From Cognatundibacterium squillarum (lineage in GTDB: Bacteria > Pseudomonadota > Gammaproteobacteria > Burkholderiales > Burkholderiaceae_D): DNA of 64,000 bases. The stretch covers positions 186,001-250,000 of the forward strand of contig NZ_BMYU01000005.1 of NCBI RefSeq assembly GCF_014652435.1, read 5' to 3'. The notes beneath the pieces are model-generated. The model had not been told where the DNA came from, searched no databases, and saw nothing but the letters and a program-made list of their open reading frames with translations. The position numbers and the translations under genes were made by a program. The first letter of the stretch is position 1. The number at the start of each line of letters is the position of its first letter. Shown here in pieces: positions 37,901 through 46,456 of the stretch.

Positions 37901-38556
37901 CTGTCAGCAGCCTGATTTTTAAAGTATTCATGAATGTGCTGACCAAAGCAGTGACTTCCCCGTTTGCCTTGCTGGGATCCCTGTTTGGCGGTGGTGAGGA
38001 ATTGTCTTTCGTCAGTTTTGATCCCGGGCAGACGCTGATCGCAGATCCTGCACGTCAGCGACTGGACCAACTGGGCAAAGCACTGCTGGCAAGACAAAGC
38101 CTGCATCTCGAAATCACCGGAAAAGCGGATGCCGTTTCCGATGCGGATGGTGTGCGTGCTGCGGTACTGGAGCGTCGCTTACAGGAAGCAAAATGGCGTG
38201 ATGCGCTGAAAAAAGATAAAACGATCCGGATTGATGACATCACACTCAGTAAAGAAGAACGCCATCGTTATCTGCAGGCCTTGTACGGCGAGGCAAGTAT
38301 TGTCAAGCCGCGCAATGTGCTGGGACTGACCAAATCTCTGCCGGACGACGAAGTAACGACGTTGCTGAAGGCTGCGATTCCGGTGGATGATGATTCACTG
38401 CGCCAGCTGGCACAAAGACGTGCTGATCTGGTGCGAGATTATCTGGAGGATGTTGCCGGTGTGCCGCGTGAACGCCTGTTTCTGATAGCACCACGGATTC
38501 ATCGCGATTCTGCCAACAGTGACGCATGGCACCGCGTGGATTTTTCACTGAAATAA
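34915..38556 (+). CDS. DUF748 (AsmA-like) family protein
   Basis: Very large envelope protein, 1213 residues, of the DUF748 family, which belongs to the AsmA-like/bridge-type lipid-transfer protein group. One N-terminal membrane segment (about residues 22-44) precedes a long repetitive beta body with family phrases ETGDIRFSPWTLTLTLSDLHL, GGNINFTDHFIRPNYKANLTGV and LPVMLAVALLRDNQGKIAINLPVTGSL. A Pro/Ala/Lys-rich linker lies around residues 785-820. The C-terminus carries an OmpA-like sequence (ARQSLHLEITGKADAVSDADG). ATG 34915 is chosen over an in-frame TTG at 34900. The lipid-transport role is inferred from relatives. Confidence 0.92.
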   Translation: MISSTLTSVKSLLSRALQRRWIQISSGLILLWSVLGWLAVPAIVRSVLPEQVLQHTGRVLETGDIRFSPWTLTLTLSDLHLKEADRKTDALTVNKLQLNLSLASVWHRALVVDGLELDQPQLRVTRELQGTHSRYNFSDILEKLAETPASPEPARFALHDILIRQGGIRYEDTGSAKTAVISALELGLPFISSFPHDADTHVEPAISFMLNDAPVRFHANSKPFSSTMESRLDLGIQTLDLAKLQSYLPLALPVRLQSARLDSALTLVFQNQPAKAVLEGSVALQKVHLQSPEGDDLLRVGGLKAELASVDLHSLQGHIKNLQIDQPEIWLSADKERGWNWLALMPVKTMVAKPKASEAKAGNAAQTESALPLWKLDKANMQDGSLHFSDNLLASRKTSRDLQWSLSVNSLNTAKDAAPAQLYFALSDADKGSMKLDAQIQPLSRQISAQLQVSDWQIAPYQPWLDKVLRAGLSGAVDASLQAVWQPEKWSLEKSELHLHDLRLQGTPADGSVALSSLDLNGITANSELRQLKAEMLALDGLRTELKRGSDGVWLASRWLAQDTAKSGSAGEQTAAKPWQLQLEQLKLAQSALSFSDQSVRPAFRAQLDQVNLNVSQWRSDLSQALKIGVSGRWNQKGSLKLDADLGPKLADARFSIDARSLPVASLYPYVSDLLNVEVTQGNLSLKGSGRAGSLRTAQPELAFDGQMKLQDFQIFENGSEQDFLEWKTIAADGLKLQFGPRNRQIELATLTLQDFFARAVLSEKGKLNLSNILVRKAPDTAAPADAKEKAVPVSQNASLAAATPLQEAQPAPAKSAAPLIRIGQTRISGGNINFTDHFIRPNYKANLTGVSGTIGLLASDSTQPATIELTGKVDDDAPLLVSGALNPLANPIFLDIKGSTNGLELTRLTPYSAKYAGYAIEKGKLSMQVAYRIEQQQLKAENEIVLDQLTFGEKVESPDATKLPVMLAVALLRDNQGKIAINLPVTGSLSDPQFSVSSLIFKVFMNVLTKAVTSPFALLGSLFGGGEELSFVSFDPGQTLIADPARQRLDQLGKALLARQSLHLEITGKADAVSDADGVRAAVLERRLQEAKWRDALKKDKTIRIDDITLSKEERHRYLQALYGEASIVKPRNVLGLTKSLPDDEVTTLLKAAIPVDDDSLRQLAQRRADLVRDYLEDVAGVPRERLFLIAPRIHRDSANSDAWHRVDFSLK

Positions 38557-38740
38557 GCTGGCGCAACGGCACTGTGGCGCATCTGCCGCAGTGTTTGTGG
38601 CAACACAAATGACAGAAAGATAGTCTGCGCGTGGCTTGTGCAGCAATGCTAAGGTTGAATGCAGGCAATCTTCATTGTTTTGGAACCCATCCTGAATTAT
38701 GCTGGGAAAAGAAATCTGCATGACAATGAGAGGAATAAGT

Positions 38741-39133
38741 ATGGCCGACTCTGGACTGAAAAATATTTTGTACGTTGAAGACGACCCGGATATCCGGACA
38801 GTCGCAAAAATTTCCTTCGAAATCGTCGGTGGATTTGAACTGAACTGCTGCGCCTCCGGCATGGATGCGCTTCAGCAGATACGCAATGGCTATGTGCCGG
38901 ACCTGTTGTTGCTGGACGTGATGATGCCGGTCATGGACGGACCGACCACGCTGTTAGAGTTGCGCAAAATGACGCCGACTGCTAATACCCCTGTTGTCTT
39001 CATGACTGCCAAAGTTCAATCCGTGGAATTGGAGTACTACCGCAATCTCGGGGCACTGGGTGTGATTGCAAAACCGTTTGATCCGATGACTTTGTCTGAT
39101 CAGATTAATGAAATGTGGGCTCGTCGTCAGTAA
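38741..39133 (+). CDS. Single-domain response regulator
   Basis: CheY-like receiver of 130 residues without an output domain. Acidic pocket residues are in YVEDDPD, the phospho-acceptor is Asp59 in LLLLDVMMPVMDG, Thr is in VVFMTAK and Lys is in GVIAKPFDP, so it should be phosphorylated. AGAGGAATAAGT lies before the ATG. The stop overlaps the next gene's start (TAATG), so it is coupled to the HPt-REC-REC-GGDEF protein and could exchange phosphate with its HPt domain. Confidence 0.93.
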   Translation: MADSGLKNILYVEDDPDIRTVAKISFEIVGGFELNCCASGMDALQQIRNGYVPDLLLLDVMMPVMDGPTTLLELRKMTPTANTPVVFMTAKVQSVELEYYRNLGALGVIAKPFDPMTLSDQINEMWARRQ

Positions 39134-40785
39134 TGAATACCGTGAATGACGCTTTGCACGAAAAATTGCGCGCACTGGAAGCCATTTTTCTGCAAAAACT
39201 ACCTGGCAAGTGTGAGGAAATTGTTTCCGCACTCGAAAATCTGGCTGCAAGTCCGGACGATACCGGCTTGCAGCATGATTTACATCGCTATCTGCATACG
39301 ATGGCAGGATCGGCGGGAACATTCGGATTTGAAGCGCTGGGGCGTCAGGCGCGGGTGTATGAAAGCCGTCTGAAGCCCTGGGTGAAGGACGGTGTGATGC
39401 CTGCGCAGGAATTTGAACAATTCCGCCAGCAGTTACGCGGGTATATGCAGGCGGTGATTGCTGGTGAAACACCGGATGCAGTGCCACAACCGGAAGATAA
39501 CGACGATATTCTGCAGTCACATGAGCCCGCACGTGAAAACCGTCTGATTTATCTTGTGGATCAGGATGCAGAGCAGCAGCAAGCGATTTCATCACAATTG
39601 CAGCATTTCGGTTTTGAAGTTGTCTGGATTGCGCATCCGCGTGATCTGGCCCGTGCTGTTGGCGCACGTCGTCCGGATGCAATTGTGATTGAACTCAGTT
39701 TTCCTGATGATCAGCAGGCAGGTGCGGAAGAAATCCGCAGGCTCGAACAATTGAAACGCTTCCGGATTCCTACGATTTTCATTTCGGCATCACCGACCTT
39801 TACTTCCCGTATGCTGGCTGTGCGCGCGCATGGTGACGGGTATTTTACCAAGCCGGTGGATGTGGTCGGGCTGACGGACAGGATAGAAGGCTTGCTGCGC
39901 CGTGGCAGTCATACCGGCTACCGCGTGATGATCATAGATGATGATGTGGTAACCGCACACTATTACAGCACGGTATTGCGTAATGCTGGCATGGAAGTGC
40001 ATCTGCTGCACGATCCGGCGCAGGTGCTGGCAGCAATCAGCGATTTCCGGCCCGAGTTAATGTTAATGGATATTTATATGCCAGGGTGCAGTGGCATTGA
40101 ATTGTCGAAGCTGATACGCCAGGATAATTCCTACGTTGATATTCCGATTGTGTTTTTGTCCGGAGAAGTGGATCCGGAGCGCCAGCTGGAAGCGGTGCGC
40201 GCCGGTGCAGATGACTTTATCGCCAAGCCGGTCAGATCCGAGTATCTGGTGTCATCGGTGATTAGTCGGGCAGAGCGCTACCGCACACTGCGTGCACTGA
40301 TAATGCGTGACGGTTTAACCGGATTGCTGAATCACTCGGCGATTAAAGAACGCCTGCAATCGGAAATGTTGCAGGCACAGCGTAACCGTAGTCCGCTGGC
40401 GCTGGCCATGATTGATCTGGACAGTTTCAAGAAAATCAATGACAGCTATGGTCATGCCACCGGTGATCAGGTTTTGCGCACACTATCGCGTTTGCTGCAG
40501 CAACGGCTTCGCCGTACCGATATTGTTGGCCGTTACGGCGGTGAAGAGTTTGCCGTGATTTTTCCGGATACGTCGGCGTTGAAAGCCCGTGCGGTACTGG
40601 ACGAAGTACGTCAGGCATTCGGTCGCATCAGTCAGCATGCTGAGAACGGCAGCTTCCATGTCACGTTTTCTGCCGGGATTGCCGATCTGGAGCAGGCCAG
40701 TGATGCCGATGCCTTGTTTGAAGTGGCTGATGCCGCGATGTATGTGTCCAAACAAGCCGGACGCAACCGGATTACGCTGGCGTAA
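39133..40785 (+). CDS. HPt-REC-REC-GGDEF protein (probable diguanylate cyclase)
   Basis: Cytoplasmic signalling protein of 550 residues. An N-terminal HPt domain has HTMAGSAGTFGFEALG with phospho-His55. REC1 (about residues 137-255) is degenerate: the acceptor position reads IVIELSF, with Glu for Asp. REC2 (about 263-385) is intact, with VMIIDDD, LMLMDIYMPG, FLSGE and AKPV. The GGDEF domain has GGEEF at 469-473 and an RxxD inhibitory site (RRTD) just before. It should make c-di-GMP when REC2 or the HPt relay is charged. No dedicated histidine kinase is adjacent. Confidence 0.93.
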   Translation: MNTVNDALHEKLRALEAIFLQKLPGKCEEIVSALENLAASPDDTGLQHDLHRYLHTMAGSAGTFGFEALGRQARVYESRLKPWVKDGVMPAQEFEQFRQQLRGYMQAVIAGETPDAVPQPEDNDDILQSHEPARENRLIYLVDQDAEQQQAISSQLQHFGFEVVWIAHPRDLARAVGARRPDAIVIELSFPDDQQAGAEEIRRLEQLKRFRIPTIFISASPTFTSRMLAVRAHGDGYFTKPVDVVGLTDRIEGLLRRGSHTGYRVMIIDDDVVTAHYYSTVLRNAGMEVHLLHDPAQVLAAISDFRPELMLMDIYMPGCSGIELSKLIRQDNSYVDIPIVFLSGEVDPERQLEAVRAGADDFIAKPVRSEYLVSSVISRAERYRTLRALIMRDGLTGLLNHSAIKERLQSEMLQAQRNRSPLALAMIDLDSFKKINDSYGHATGDQVLRTLSRLLQQRLRRTDIVGRYGGEEFAVIFPDTSALKARAVLDEVRQAFGRISQHAENGSFHVTFSAGIADLEQASDADALFEVADAAMYVSKQAGRNRITLA

Positions 40786-40801
40786 GCAACAGGGTACTCA
40801 A

Positions 40802-40838
40802 CAAAAATGCCGCTGATATTCAGCGGCATTTTTGTTTC
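40802..40838. terminator. Bidirectional rho-independent terminator
   Basis: AAAAATGCCGCTGA and TCAGCGGCATTTTT flank a short TAT loop, between the convergent GGDEF gene and parC. T-runs on both strands. Confidence 0.93.
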
Positions 40839-40860
40839 AGAGCAGCGACCGGTGCGTCGC

Positions 40861-43173
40861 TCAGATTCTGAGCAAGGTCTGCGCCTTGATTTTGGAATCC
40901 AGCGGTTTCCCTTTTTTCGCACGCTTGCCCAGATGGACTTGCAGCGCACTGTTGGCAATCACCACTTCCTGCGGCTTGGCACCACGGCCGATACCGGTGA
41001 TACGCACACCTTTGTCGGTCACGGTTTGCACCAGCAGCAGCGCTTCTTTATCTTCCAGATCCATCAGAATCACACCACGTCCGCCACTGGACAAAGCTTT
41101 CACTTCCGCCAGCGGGAATACCAGCAAACGCCCGTTGCCGGACAGACAGGCAACTGCACTGTCTTCGGCCGCAATCACGACCGGCGCGAACAAGCTTGCA
41201 TCGTCATCCAGCGTGATAAAGGCTTTACCGGATTTATTACGGCTGATCATGTCGCTGGCTTTGGCGGTGAAACCGACACCGGTACTGGACGCAATCAGCA
41301 ATCCGGTTTCCGCCGCGCCCGCAAAGTAATGCAGGATGCGGGTACCGGCGGCCAGATCGATCAGCGTAGTGATAGGCACGCCGTCGCCGCGCGCGCCGGG
41401 CAGGGCGGATACGGCAACGGAATACACGCGGCCATTCGAGCCGAATACCAGTAACTGATCGACAGTACGGCACTCAAAGGTACCGTACAGAGTGTCACCG
41501 GCTTTGAAGCTGAACTGTGCCGGATCATGGCCGTGTCCGGTACGTGCACGCACCCAGCCTTTTTCGGAAATGACGACCGTGACCGGTTCATCCACCACCT
41601 TCTGTTCTACCGAGGCCTTGGCGGCTTCTTCGATCAGTGTGCGGCGTGCATCGCCGAATTGTTTGGCGTCGGTTTCGATTTCCTTGATGATCATTTTTTT
41701 CATCGAGGCCGGATTGTCGAGCAAATCATGCAGACTGGCTTTTTCTTTGCGCAGCTCTGCCAGTTCCTGCTGAATCTTGATCGCTTCCAGACGCGCCAGC
41801 TGACGCAGACGGATTTCCAGAATATCTTCGGCCTGACGGTCGGACAAACGGAAAGCTGCGATCAGCGCCGGTTTCGGTTCATCGGATTCACGGATGATGC
41901 GGATCACTTCATCGATATTCAGCAGCACCGCTTCGCGGCCTTCGAGAATATGAATACGGTCATCGACTTTGCGCAGACGGAATTCGGTACGGCGGGTCAC
42001 GGTCGCGAAACGGAACTGTATCCACTCTTGCAGGATATGGCTCAGCGCCTTCTGACGCGGACGGCCATCCTGACCAATCATCACCAGATTGATCGATGCA
42101 GAGCTTTCCAGCGAGGTATGCGCCAGCAGGATCTGCATGAACTCGGTCTGATCCAGATTTTTGGATTTCGGCTCAAATACCAGACGTACCGGTGCATCTT
42201 TACCGGATTCGTCGCGCACGGTATCCAGTACCGACAAAATCATTTGCTTCAGTGATACCTGATCCGGCGACAGCGTTTTCTTACCGGTTTTGATTTTCGG
42301 ATTGGTGATTTCCTCAATCTCTTCCAGCACTTTTTGCGACGAGGTGCCCGGCGGCAGTTCAGTCACCACCGCTTGCCACTGACCACGCGCCAGTTCTTCA
42401 ATCTTCCAGCGCGCACGTACTTTCATGCTGCCGCGACCGGTCGCATACATTTCTGCCAGCGTCGCTGCCGGTGTGATGATCTGGCCGCCGCCCGGGAAGT
42501 CAGGCCCCGGTACCAGCTGCATTAATTCTTCATGGGTGATAGCCGGATTTTTGATCATGGCCACGGTTGCTTTGGCAACTTCGTGCAGATTGTGCGACGG
42601 GATTTCCGTCGCCAAACCGACCGCAATACCGGATGCGCCGTTCAGCAGTACGAACGGCAGACGCGAAGGCAGCAGACGCGGTTCCTGCGTGGTGCCATCG
42701 TAGTTGGCCTGAAAATCAACAGTACCCTGATCGATTTCATCCAGCAATAAACGGGAAATCGGTGTCAGACGCGCTTCGGTGTAACGCATCGCCGCTGCGC
42801 CGTCACCGTCGCGCGAGCCGAAGTTACCCTGACCATCAATCAGCGGATAACGCAGCGAGAAATCCTGCGCCATACGCACCAGTGCATCGTAGACCGACTG
42901 ATCGCCGTGCGGATGCAGCTTACCGAGCACGTCACCGACCACCGCCGCCGATTTACGCGGTTTGGCGGTGGAAGCAAGGCCGAGTTCATGCATCGCATAC
43001 AAAATACGGCGTTGTACCGGTTTCTGGCCGTCGCAAACGTCCGGCAGGGCGCGGCCTTTGACCACGGAAATGGCGTAATCCAGATAAGCGCGTTCGGCAA
43101 AGCTGGCCAGCGTCAGGGCTTCGCCGTCTGACGGTGGTTCTGTCTGTTCAAATAAATTCGCTTGTTCGCTCAT
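40861..43173 (-). CDS. parC: DNA topoisomerase IV subunit A
   Basis: DNA-breaking and rejoining subunit of topoisomerase IV, which unlinks daughter chromosomes. The 770-residue protein has the catalytic Tyr131 in [10 protein letters not shown], the quinolone-region [13 protein letters not shown], and C-terminal beta-pinwheel repeats ([18 protein letters not shown] and others). Gln in the quinolone region where E. coli ParC has Ser appears normal for this branch (from memory). It follows parE on the same strand across 162 bases. Confidence 0.97.
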   Translation of the reverse strand: MSEQANLFEQTEPPSDGEALTLASFAERAYLDYAISVVKGRALPDVCDGQKPVQRRILYAMHELGLASTAKPRKSAAVVGDVLGKLHPHGDQSVYDALVRMAQDFSLRYPLIDGQGNFGSRDGDGAAAMRYTEARLTPISRLLLDEIDQGTVDFQANYDGTTQEPRLLPSRLPFVLLNGASGIAVGLATEIPSHNLHEVAKATVAMIKNPAITHEELMQLVPGPDFPGGGQIITPAATLAEMYATGRGSMKVRARWKIEELARGQWQAVVTELPPGTSSQKVLEEIEEITNPKIKTGKKTLSPDQVSLKQMILSVLDTVRDESGKDAPVRLVFEPKSKNLDQTEFMQILLAHTSLESSASINLVMIGQDGRPRQKALSHILQEWIQFRFATVTRRTEFRLRKVDDRIHILEGREAVLLNIDEVIRIIRESDEPKPALIAAFRLSDRQAEDILEIRLRQLARLEAIKIQQELAELRKEKASLHDLLDNPASMKKMIIKEIETDAKQFGDARRTLIEEAAKASVEQKVVDEPVTVVISEKGWVRARTGHGHDPAQFSFKAGDTLYGTFECRTVDQLLVFGSNGRVYSVAVSALPGARGDGVPITTLIDLAAGTRILHYFAGAAETGLLIASSTGVGFTAKASDMISRNKSGKAFITLDDDASLFAPVVIAAEDSAVACLSGNGRLLVFPLAEVKALSSGGRGVILMDLEDKEALLLVQTVTDKGVRITGIGRGAKPQEVVIANSALQVHLGKRAKKGKPLDSKIKAQTLLRI

Positions 43174-43278
43174 GGTAGCTATCTTTATTCAGCCGCAAAA
43201 ACGGCTGGAAAAACCTAAAACAGGGGGGGTATCCGCGATTTTCGCCTGATTGTCGGCAAGAATACTGGGCTTCAGAAA

Positions 43279-43294
43279 ATACCCCCGGGGGTAT
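43279..43294. other. Perfect 16-bp palindrome between parE and parC
   Basis: ATACCCCCGGGGGTAT is a perfect palindrome with AT-rich flanks that extend the dyad to about 24 bases with one mismatch. On the minus strand it is followed by TTTTC, so it may terminate parE transcripts, although no loop bases are available. A second G-run (GGGGGGGTATC) lies nearby at 43222-43232. It could also be a protein site. Confidence 0.55.
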
Positions 43295-43335
43295 ATTTTG
43301 GCCTCCGGAGCACCTTGACAGGCACTCCGGCAGCA

Positions 43336-45324
43336 TTAAATGTCAGCTTCGACTGCGTTACCGAACTCTTCCAGCCACGCACGACGCGCCGCCGCTTCGG
43401 TTTTACCCATCAGCATATTGAAGCGGTTTTCGGAAAAACTCTGATCGAATTCACCCAGCGCGACTGGCAGCAGGCGGCGGGTATCCGGATTCATGGTGGT
43501 TTCCCACAGCTGTTCCGCATTCATTTCACCCAGACCTTTGAAGCGGGAAATGCTCCACGCGCCGTCTTTCACGCCATCTTTGCGCAGCTTGTCTTCGATC
43601 GCAGTCAGCTCGCCATCGTCCAGTGCATACAGTTTTTGCGCCGGTTTTTTGCCACGCGCCGGTGCATCGACACGGAACAGCGGCGGACGTGCGACACAGA
43701 TATGACCGCGTGCAATCAGTTGCGGGAAGTGACGGAAGAACAGCGTCAGCAGCAATACCTGAATATGCGAGCCGTCCACGTCCGCATCGGACAGAATACA
43801 AATCTTGCCGTAACGCAGATTCGATAAATCCGGATTGTCCTGCGGGCCATGCGGATCAACGCCGATCGCCACCGCGATATCGTGAATCTCGTTATTCGCA
43901 AACAAGCGGTCGCGCTCGGTTTCCCACGAATTCAGCACCTTGCCGCGCAAAGGCAGAATCGCCTGAAACTCTTTATCGCGGCCCATTTTTGCAGAACCAC
44001 CGGCGGAATCACCTTCGACCAGAAATAATTCATTGCGCGTGATATCGTCAGATTCGCAATCAGTCAGCTTGCCCGGTAACACGGCAACGCCGGACGATTT
44101 TTTCTTCTCGACTTTTTGCGCAGAACGCAGACGCGACTGGGCTTGCTTGATGACCAGCTCAGCCAGTTTTTTACCGAGATCCACATGCGCATTCAGCCAC
44201 AGCTCCAGCGCCGGTTTCACGAAAGCGGAGACTAAACGCACGGCATCGCGTGAATTCAGACGCTCTTTGGTCTGGCCCTGAAATTGCGGGTCCAGCACTT
44301 TGGCGGACAACACAAACGAAACACGCGCAAACACGTCTTCCGGCAACAGCTTCACGCCCTTCGGCAGCATGGAATGCATTTCGGCAAAGCTTTTTACTGC
44401 GCCGTACAAACCATCGCGCAGGCCGGATTCATGCGTACCGCCGCTCGGTGTCGGAATCAGATTCACATAAGATTCGCGGAATACGCCGCCTTCTTCCGTC
44501 CACGCCACTACCCACGACGCGCCTTCGCCCTCGGCAAAGCCTTCGCTGTCGGAACTGGCGAATTGCTCGCCTTCAAATAACGGGATCACCGTTTCGGTCT
44601 GATTCTGCTGCGCCAGTGCTTCGGTCAGATAACCGCGTAAGCCCTGATCATATTGCCAGACCTGCGTTTCGCCGGTTTTGGCATGGGTCAGGCTGACTTT
44701 GACGCCCGGCAGCAAGACCGCTTTGGAACGCAGCAGACGCTGCAGTTCGCCCAGCGGAATATTCGCGGAATCAAAATACTGCGCATCCGGCCAGACTGTG
44801 ACACGGGTACCATTTTTCTTATCGCCGCGCGGAATCGGCTGGGTGCGCAGCGGTTCAATCACATCACCGCCGGCAAAGGTCAGCAGATGCAGACCGGCAT
44901 CGCGCCAGACCATGATTTCTAAACGCTTAGACAGCGCATTTGTCACCGACACGCCGACACCGTGCAGACCGCCGGAAAAAGCGTAAGCGCCGCCGGAACC
45001 TTTATCGAATTTGCCGCCGGCATGCAGGCGGGTGAACACGATTTCTACTGTCGGTACACCTTCTTCCGGATGCAGACCAACCGGAATGCCGCGGCCATCG
45101 TCTTCAATACTGACGCTGCCATCGGTGTTGAGCGTGACCTGAATGTGTTTGCAATAGCCACCGAGCGCTTCGTCGGAGGCATTGTCGATCACTTCCTGAA
45201 TGATATGCAGCGGATTTTCGGTACGGGTGTACATACCCGGACGCTGTTTCACCGGCTCCAGTCCTTTCAGGACGCGGATCGACGATTCACTGTAATCAGA
45301 TGTTGTATTTTTCTTCGTTGCCAT
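43336..45324 (-). CDS. parE: DNA topoisomerase IV subunit B
   Basis: ATPase subunit of topoisomerase IV. The start beginning MATKKNTTSDY is chosen (662 residues); a longer reading has an unrelated 72-residue extension that would overlap the divergent gene. The GHKL ATPase is shown by EVIDNASDEAL and GGLHGVGVSVTNAL; the TOPRIM part has LVEGDSAGGSAKMGRD and ILSDADVDGSHIQ. The order parE then parC in one direction is common. It is divergent from a degenerate receiver gene. Confidence 0.97.
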   Translation of the reverse strand: MATKKNTTSDYSESSIRVLKGLEPVKQRPGMYTRTENPLHIIQEVIDNASDEALGGYCKHIQVTLNTDGSVSIEDDGRGIPVGLHPEEGVPTVEIVFTRLHAGGKFDKGSGGAYAFSGGLHGVGVSVTNALSKRLEIMVWRDAGLHLLTFAGGDVIEPLRTQPIPRGDKKNGTRVTVWPDAQYFDSANIPLGELQRLLRSKAVLLPGVKVSLTHAKTGETQVWQYDQGLRGYLTEALAQQNQTETVIPLFEGEQFASSDSEGFAEGEGASWVVAWTEEGGVFRESYVNLIPTPSGGTHESGLRDGLYGAVKSFAEMHSMLPKGVKLLPEDVFARVSFVLSAKVLDPQFQGQTKERLNSRDAVRLVSAFVKPALELWLNAHVDLGKKLAELVIKQAQSRLRSAQKVEKKKSSGVAVLPGKLTDCESDDITRNELFLVEGDSAGGSAKMGRDKEFQAILPLRGKVLNSWETERDRLFANNEIHDIAVAIGVDPHGPQDNPDLSNLRYGKICILSDADVDGSHIQVLLLTLFFRHFPQLIARGHICVARPPLFRVDAPARGKKPAQKLYALDDGELTAIEDKLRKDGVKDGAWSISRFKGLGEMNAEQLWETTMNPDTRRLLPVALGEFDQSFSENRFNMLMGKTEAAARRAWLEEFGNAVEADI

Positions 45325-45466
45325 GCAGGTTGAAATCGTTGGTTTAAGCAAAATTTGAGCAAAACTGTATGCAGGCTTGCATTTTTTTGTCAGAAGGATA
45401 CGTTTCGATGTATGCTCTCTGAGTTTTCGGCAGCTATTGTAGCTGCAATGCGTAGCTGGATAAACG

Positions 45467-46297
45467 ATGACAACAAAAACATCTGCCATCGCGATTAGAC
45501 TCCTCGGTTTTCCCCCGAAAGAAGAAGAAACCTTTCGCAACGTGCTCGTCGTGGCGCGTGAAAAGGGCTATCGCTATACCTGTCTGCTTCCCGGCAGTAT
45601 TCAGGACCCTGACATGTACATCGTTAATGCCGGTAGTCTGGCGGCGCTGGCATTGCTGTCCGACCTGCATCCCGGAGAGGCGCAACCGGTTTTGCTGATC
45701 GGCAAAACGGAGCTGGAATTTGACTATCCGGTGATGCCGCGCCCGATTCGCTGGCGCAAAATTTTCGATGTGCTGGACGATATTATTGATAAGCGCCAGT
45801 TGCTGCTGACCACGCTCAGTGCGCAAACGGTGTTGTCGGTGCATGAGCGCCGCAAACATCCGCGTCTGGATCTGGATCTGACCGATCCGGAAGTGTATCA
45901 GCGTATGCGCAAGCAACCGCTGGCACGCGGCGGCATTCTGATTGTCGATAAAGACACGCAGTTCCGTGAATATGTTGCGTCGATCATGGATCCTTACGGT
46001 ATTCCGGTAACACTGGCCAATGATGAGCGCAGCGCTTTGCTGCTGGACGGGAATAATCAGCACGCGCTGACTTTTATTAATACCTCCACGCCCGGAGTTG
46101 ACCCTTACCGCTTGTGTGATGGCTTAAAACGCCAGAATCAGGGACTGAAGACAGCGGTGGTTCTGCTGGTTGACCGGCACTTTGAATACAAGCCTGAGCT
46201 GGGACAGAAAGTCCGCTGCGAAGGTTTTCTGACGAAGCCGATTTCGCGCAAGGTCATACTGAAAACGATGAAGAAATACCTGTATCTGGATCATTAA
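45467..46297 (+). CDS. Degenerate receiver-domain protein of unknown role
   Basis: A 276-residue cytoplasmic protein. The C-terminal about 125 residues resemble a response-regulator receiver (GGILIVDKDTQFREYVASIM, AVVLLVD, EGFLTKPISRKVILKTM), but the acceptor Asp position reads LTFINTSTPG, with Asn, so it is probably not phosphorylated. The N-terminal half may be a second degenerate receiver-like fold and is joined by a basic VHERRKHPRLDLDL segment. No output domain is recognised. It is divergent from parE; function unknown. Confidence 0.75.
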   Translation: MTTKTSAIAIRLLGFPPKEEETFRNVLVVAREKGYRYTCLLPGSIQDPDMYIVNAGSLAALALLSDLHPGEAQPVLLIGKTELEFDYPVMPRPIRWRKIFDVLDDIIDKRQLLLTTLSAQTVLSVHERRKHPRLDLDLTDPEVYQRMRKQPLARGGILIVDKDTQFREYVASIMDPYGIPVTLANDERSALLLDGNNQHALTFINTSTPGVDPYRLCDGLKRQNQGLKTAVVLLVDRHFEYKPELGQKVRCEGFLTKPISRKVILKTMKKYLYLDH

Positions 46298-46380
46298 AAG
46301 CGATCTGCGCAGACTATGTGCAACGTGATCTCAGATGAATTTCAAAGTAATTTCAGTCTGAACCGGCTGTAAGATTAAGA

Positions 46381-46410
46381 AGCAAAGTAGCAAAGTAGCA
46401 AAGTAGCAAA
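46381..46410 (+). repeat. 8-bp tandem array before a terminator
   Basis: AGCAAAGT occurs three times head to tail (46381-46404) and is followed by AGCAAA that merges into the next terminator. It is intergenic, in the convergent gap after the receiver gene; a length-variable locus is possible. Confidence 0.8.
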
Positions 46411-46437
46411 AAAGGGCAGCCAGGCTGCCCGTTTTTA
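46409..46437. terminator. Bidirectional rho-independent terminator
   Basis: GGGCAGCC and GGCTGCCC (effective loop CCAGG) flanked by A-run and TTTTT, between the convergent receiver gene and VWA gene. Confidence 0.88.
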
Positions 46438-46456
46438 TTGCGGAACTGCATCGCGA

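Noticed and set aside
45325..45540. 72-residue N-terminal extension of parE
   Set aside because: It would overlap the divergent receiver gene, and the extension is unlike any ParE; the standard start MATKKNT is at 45324.
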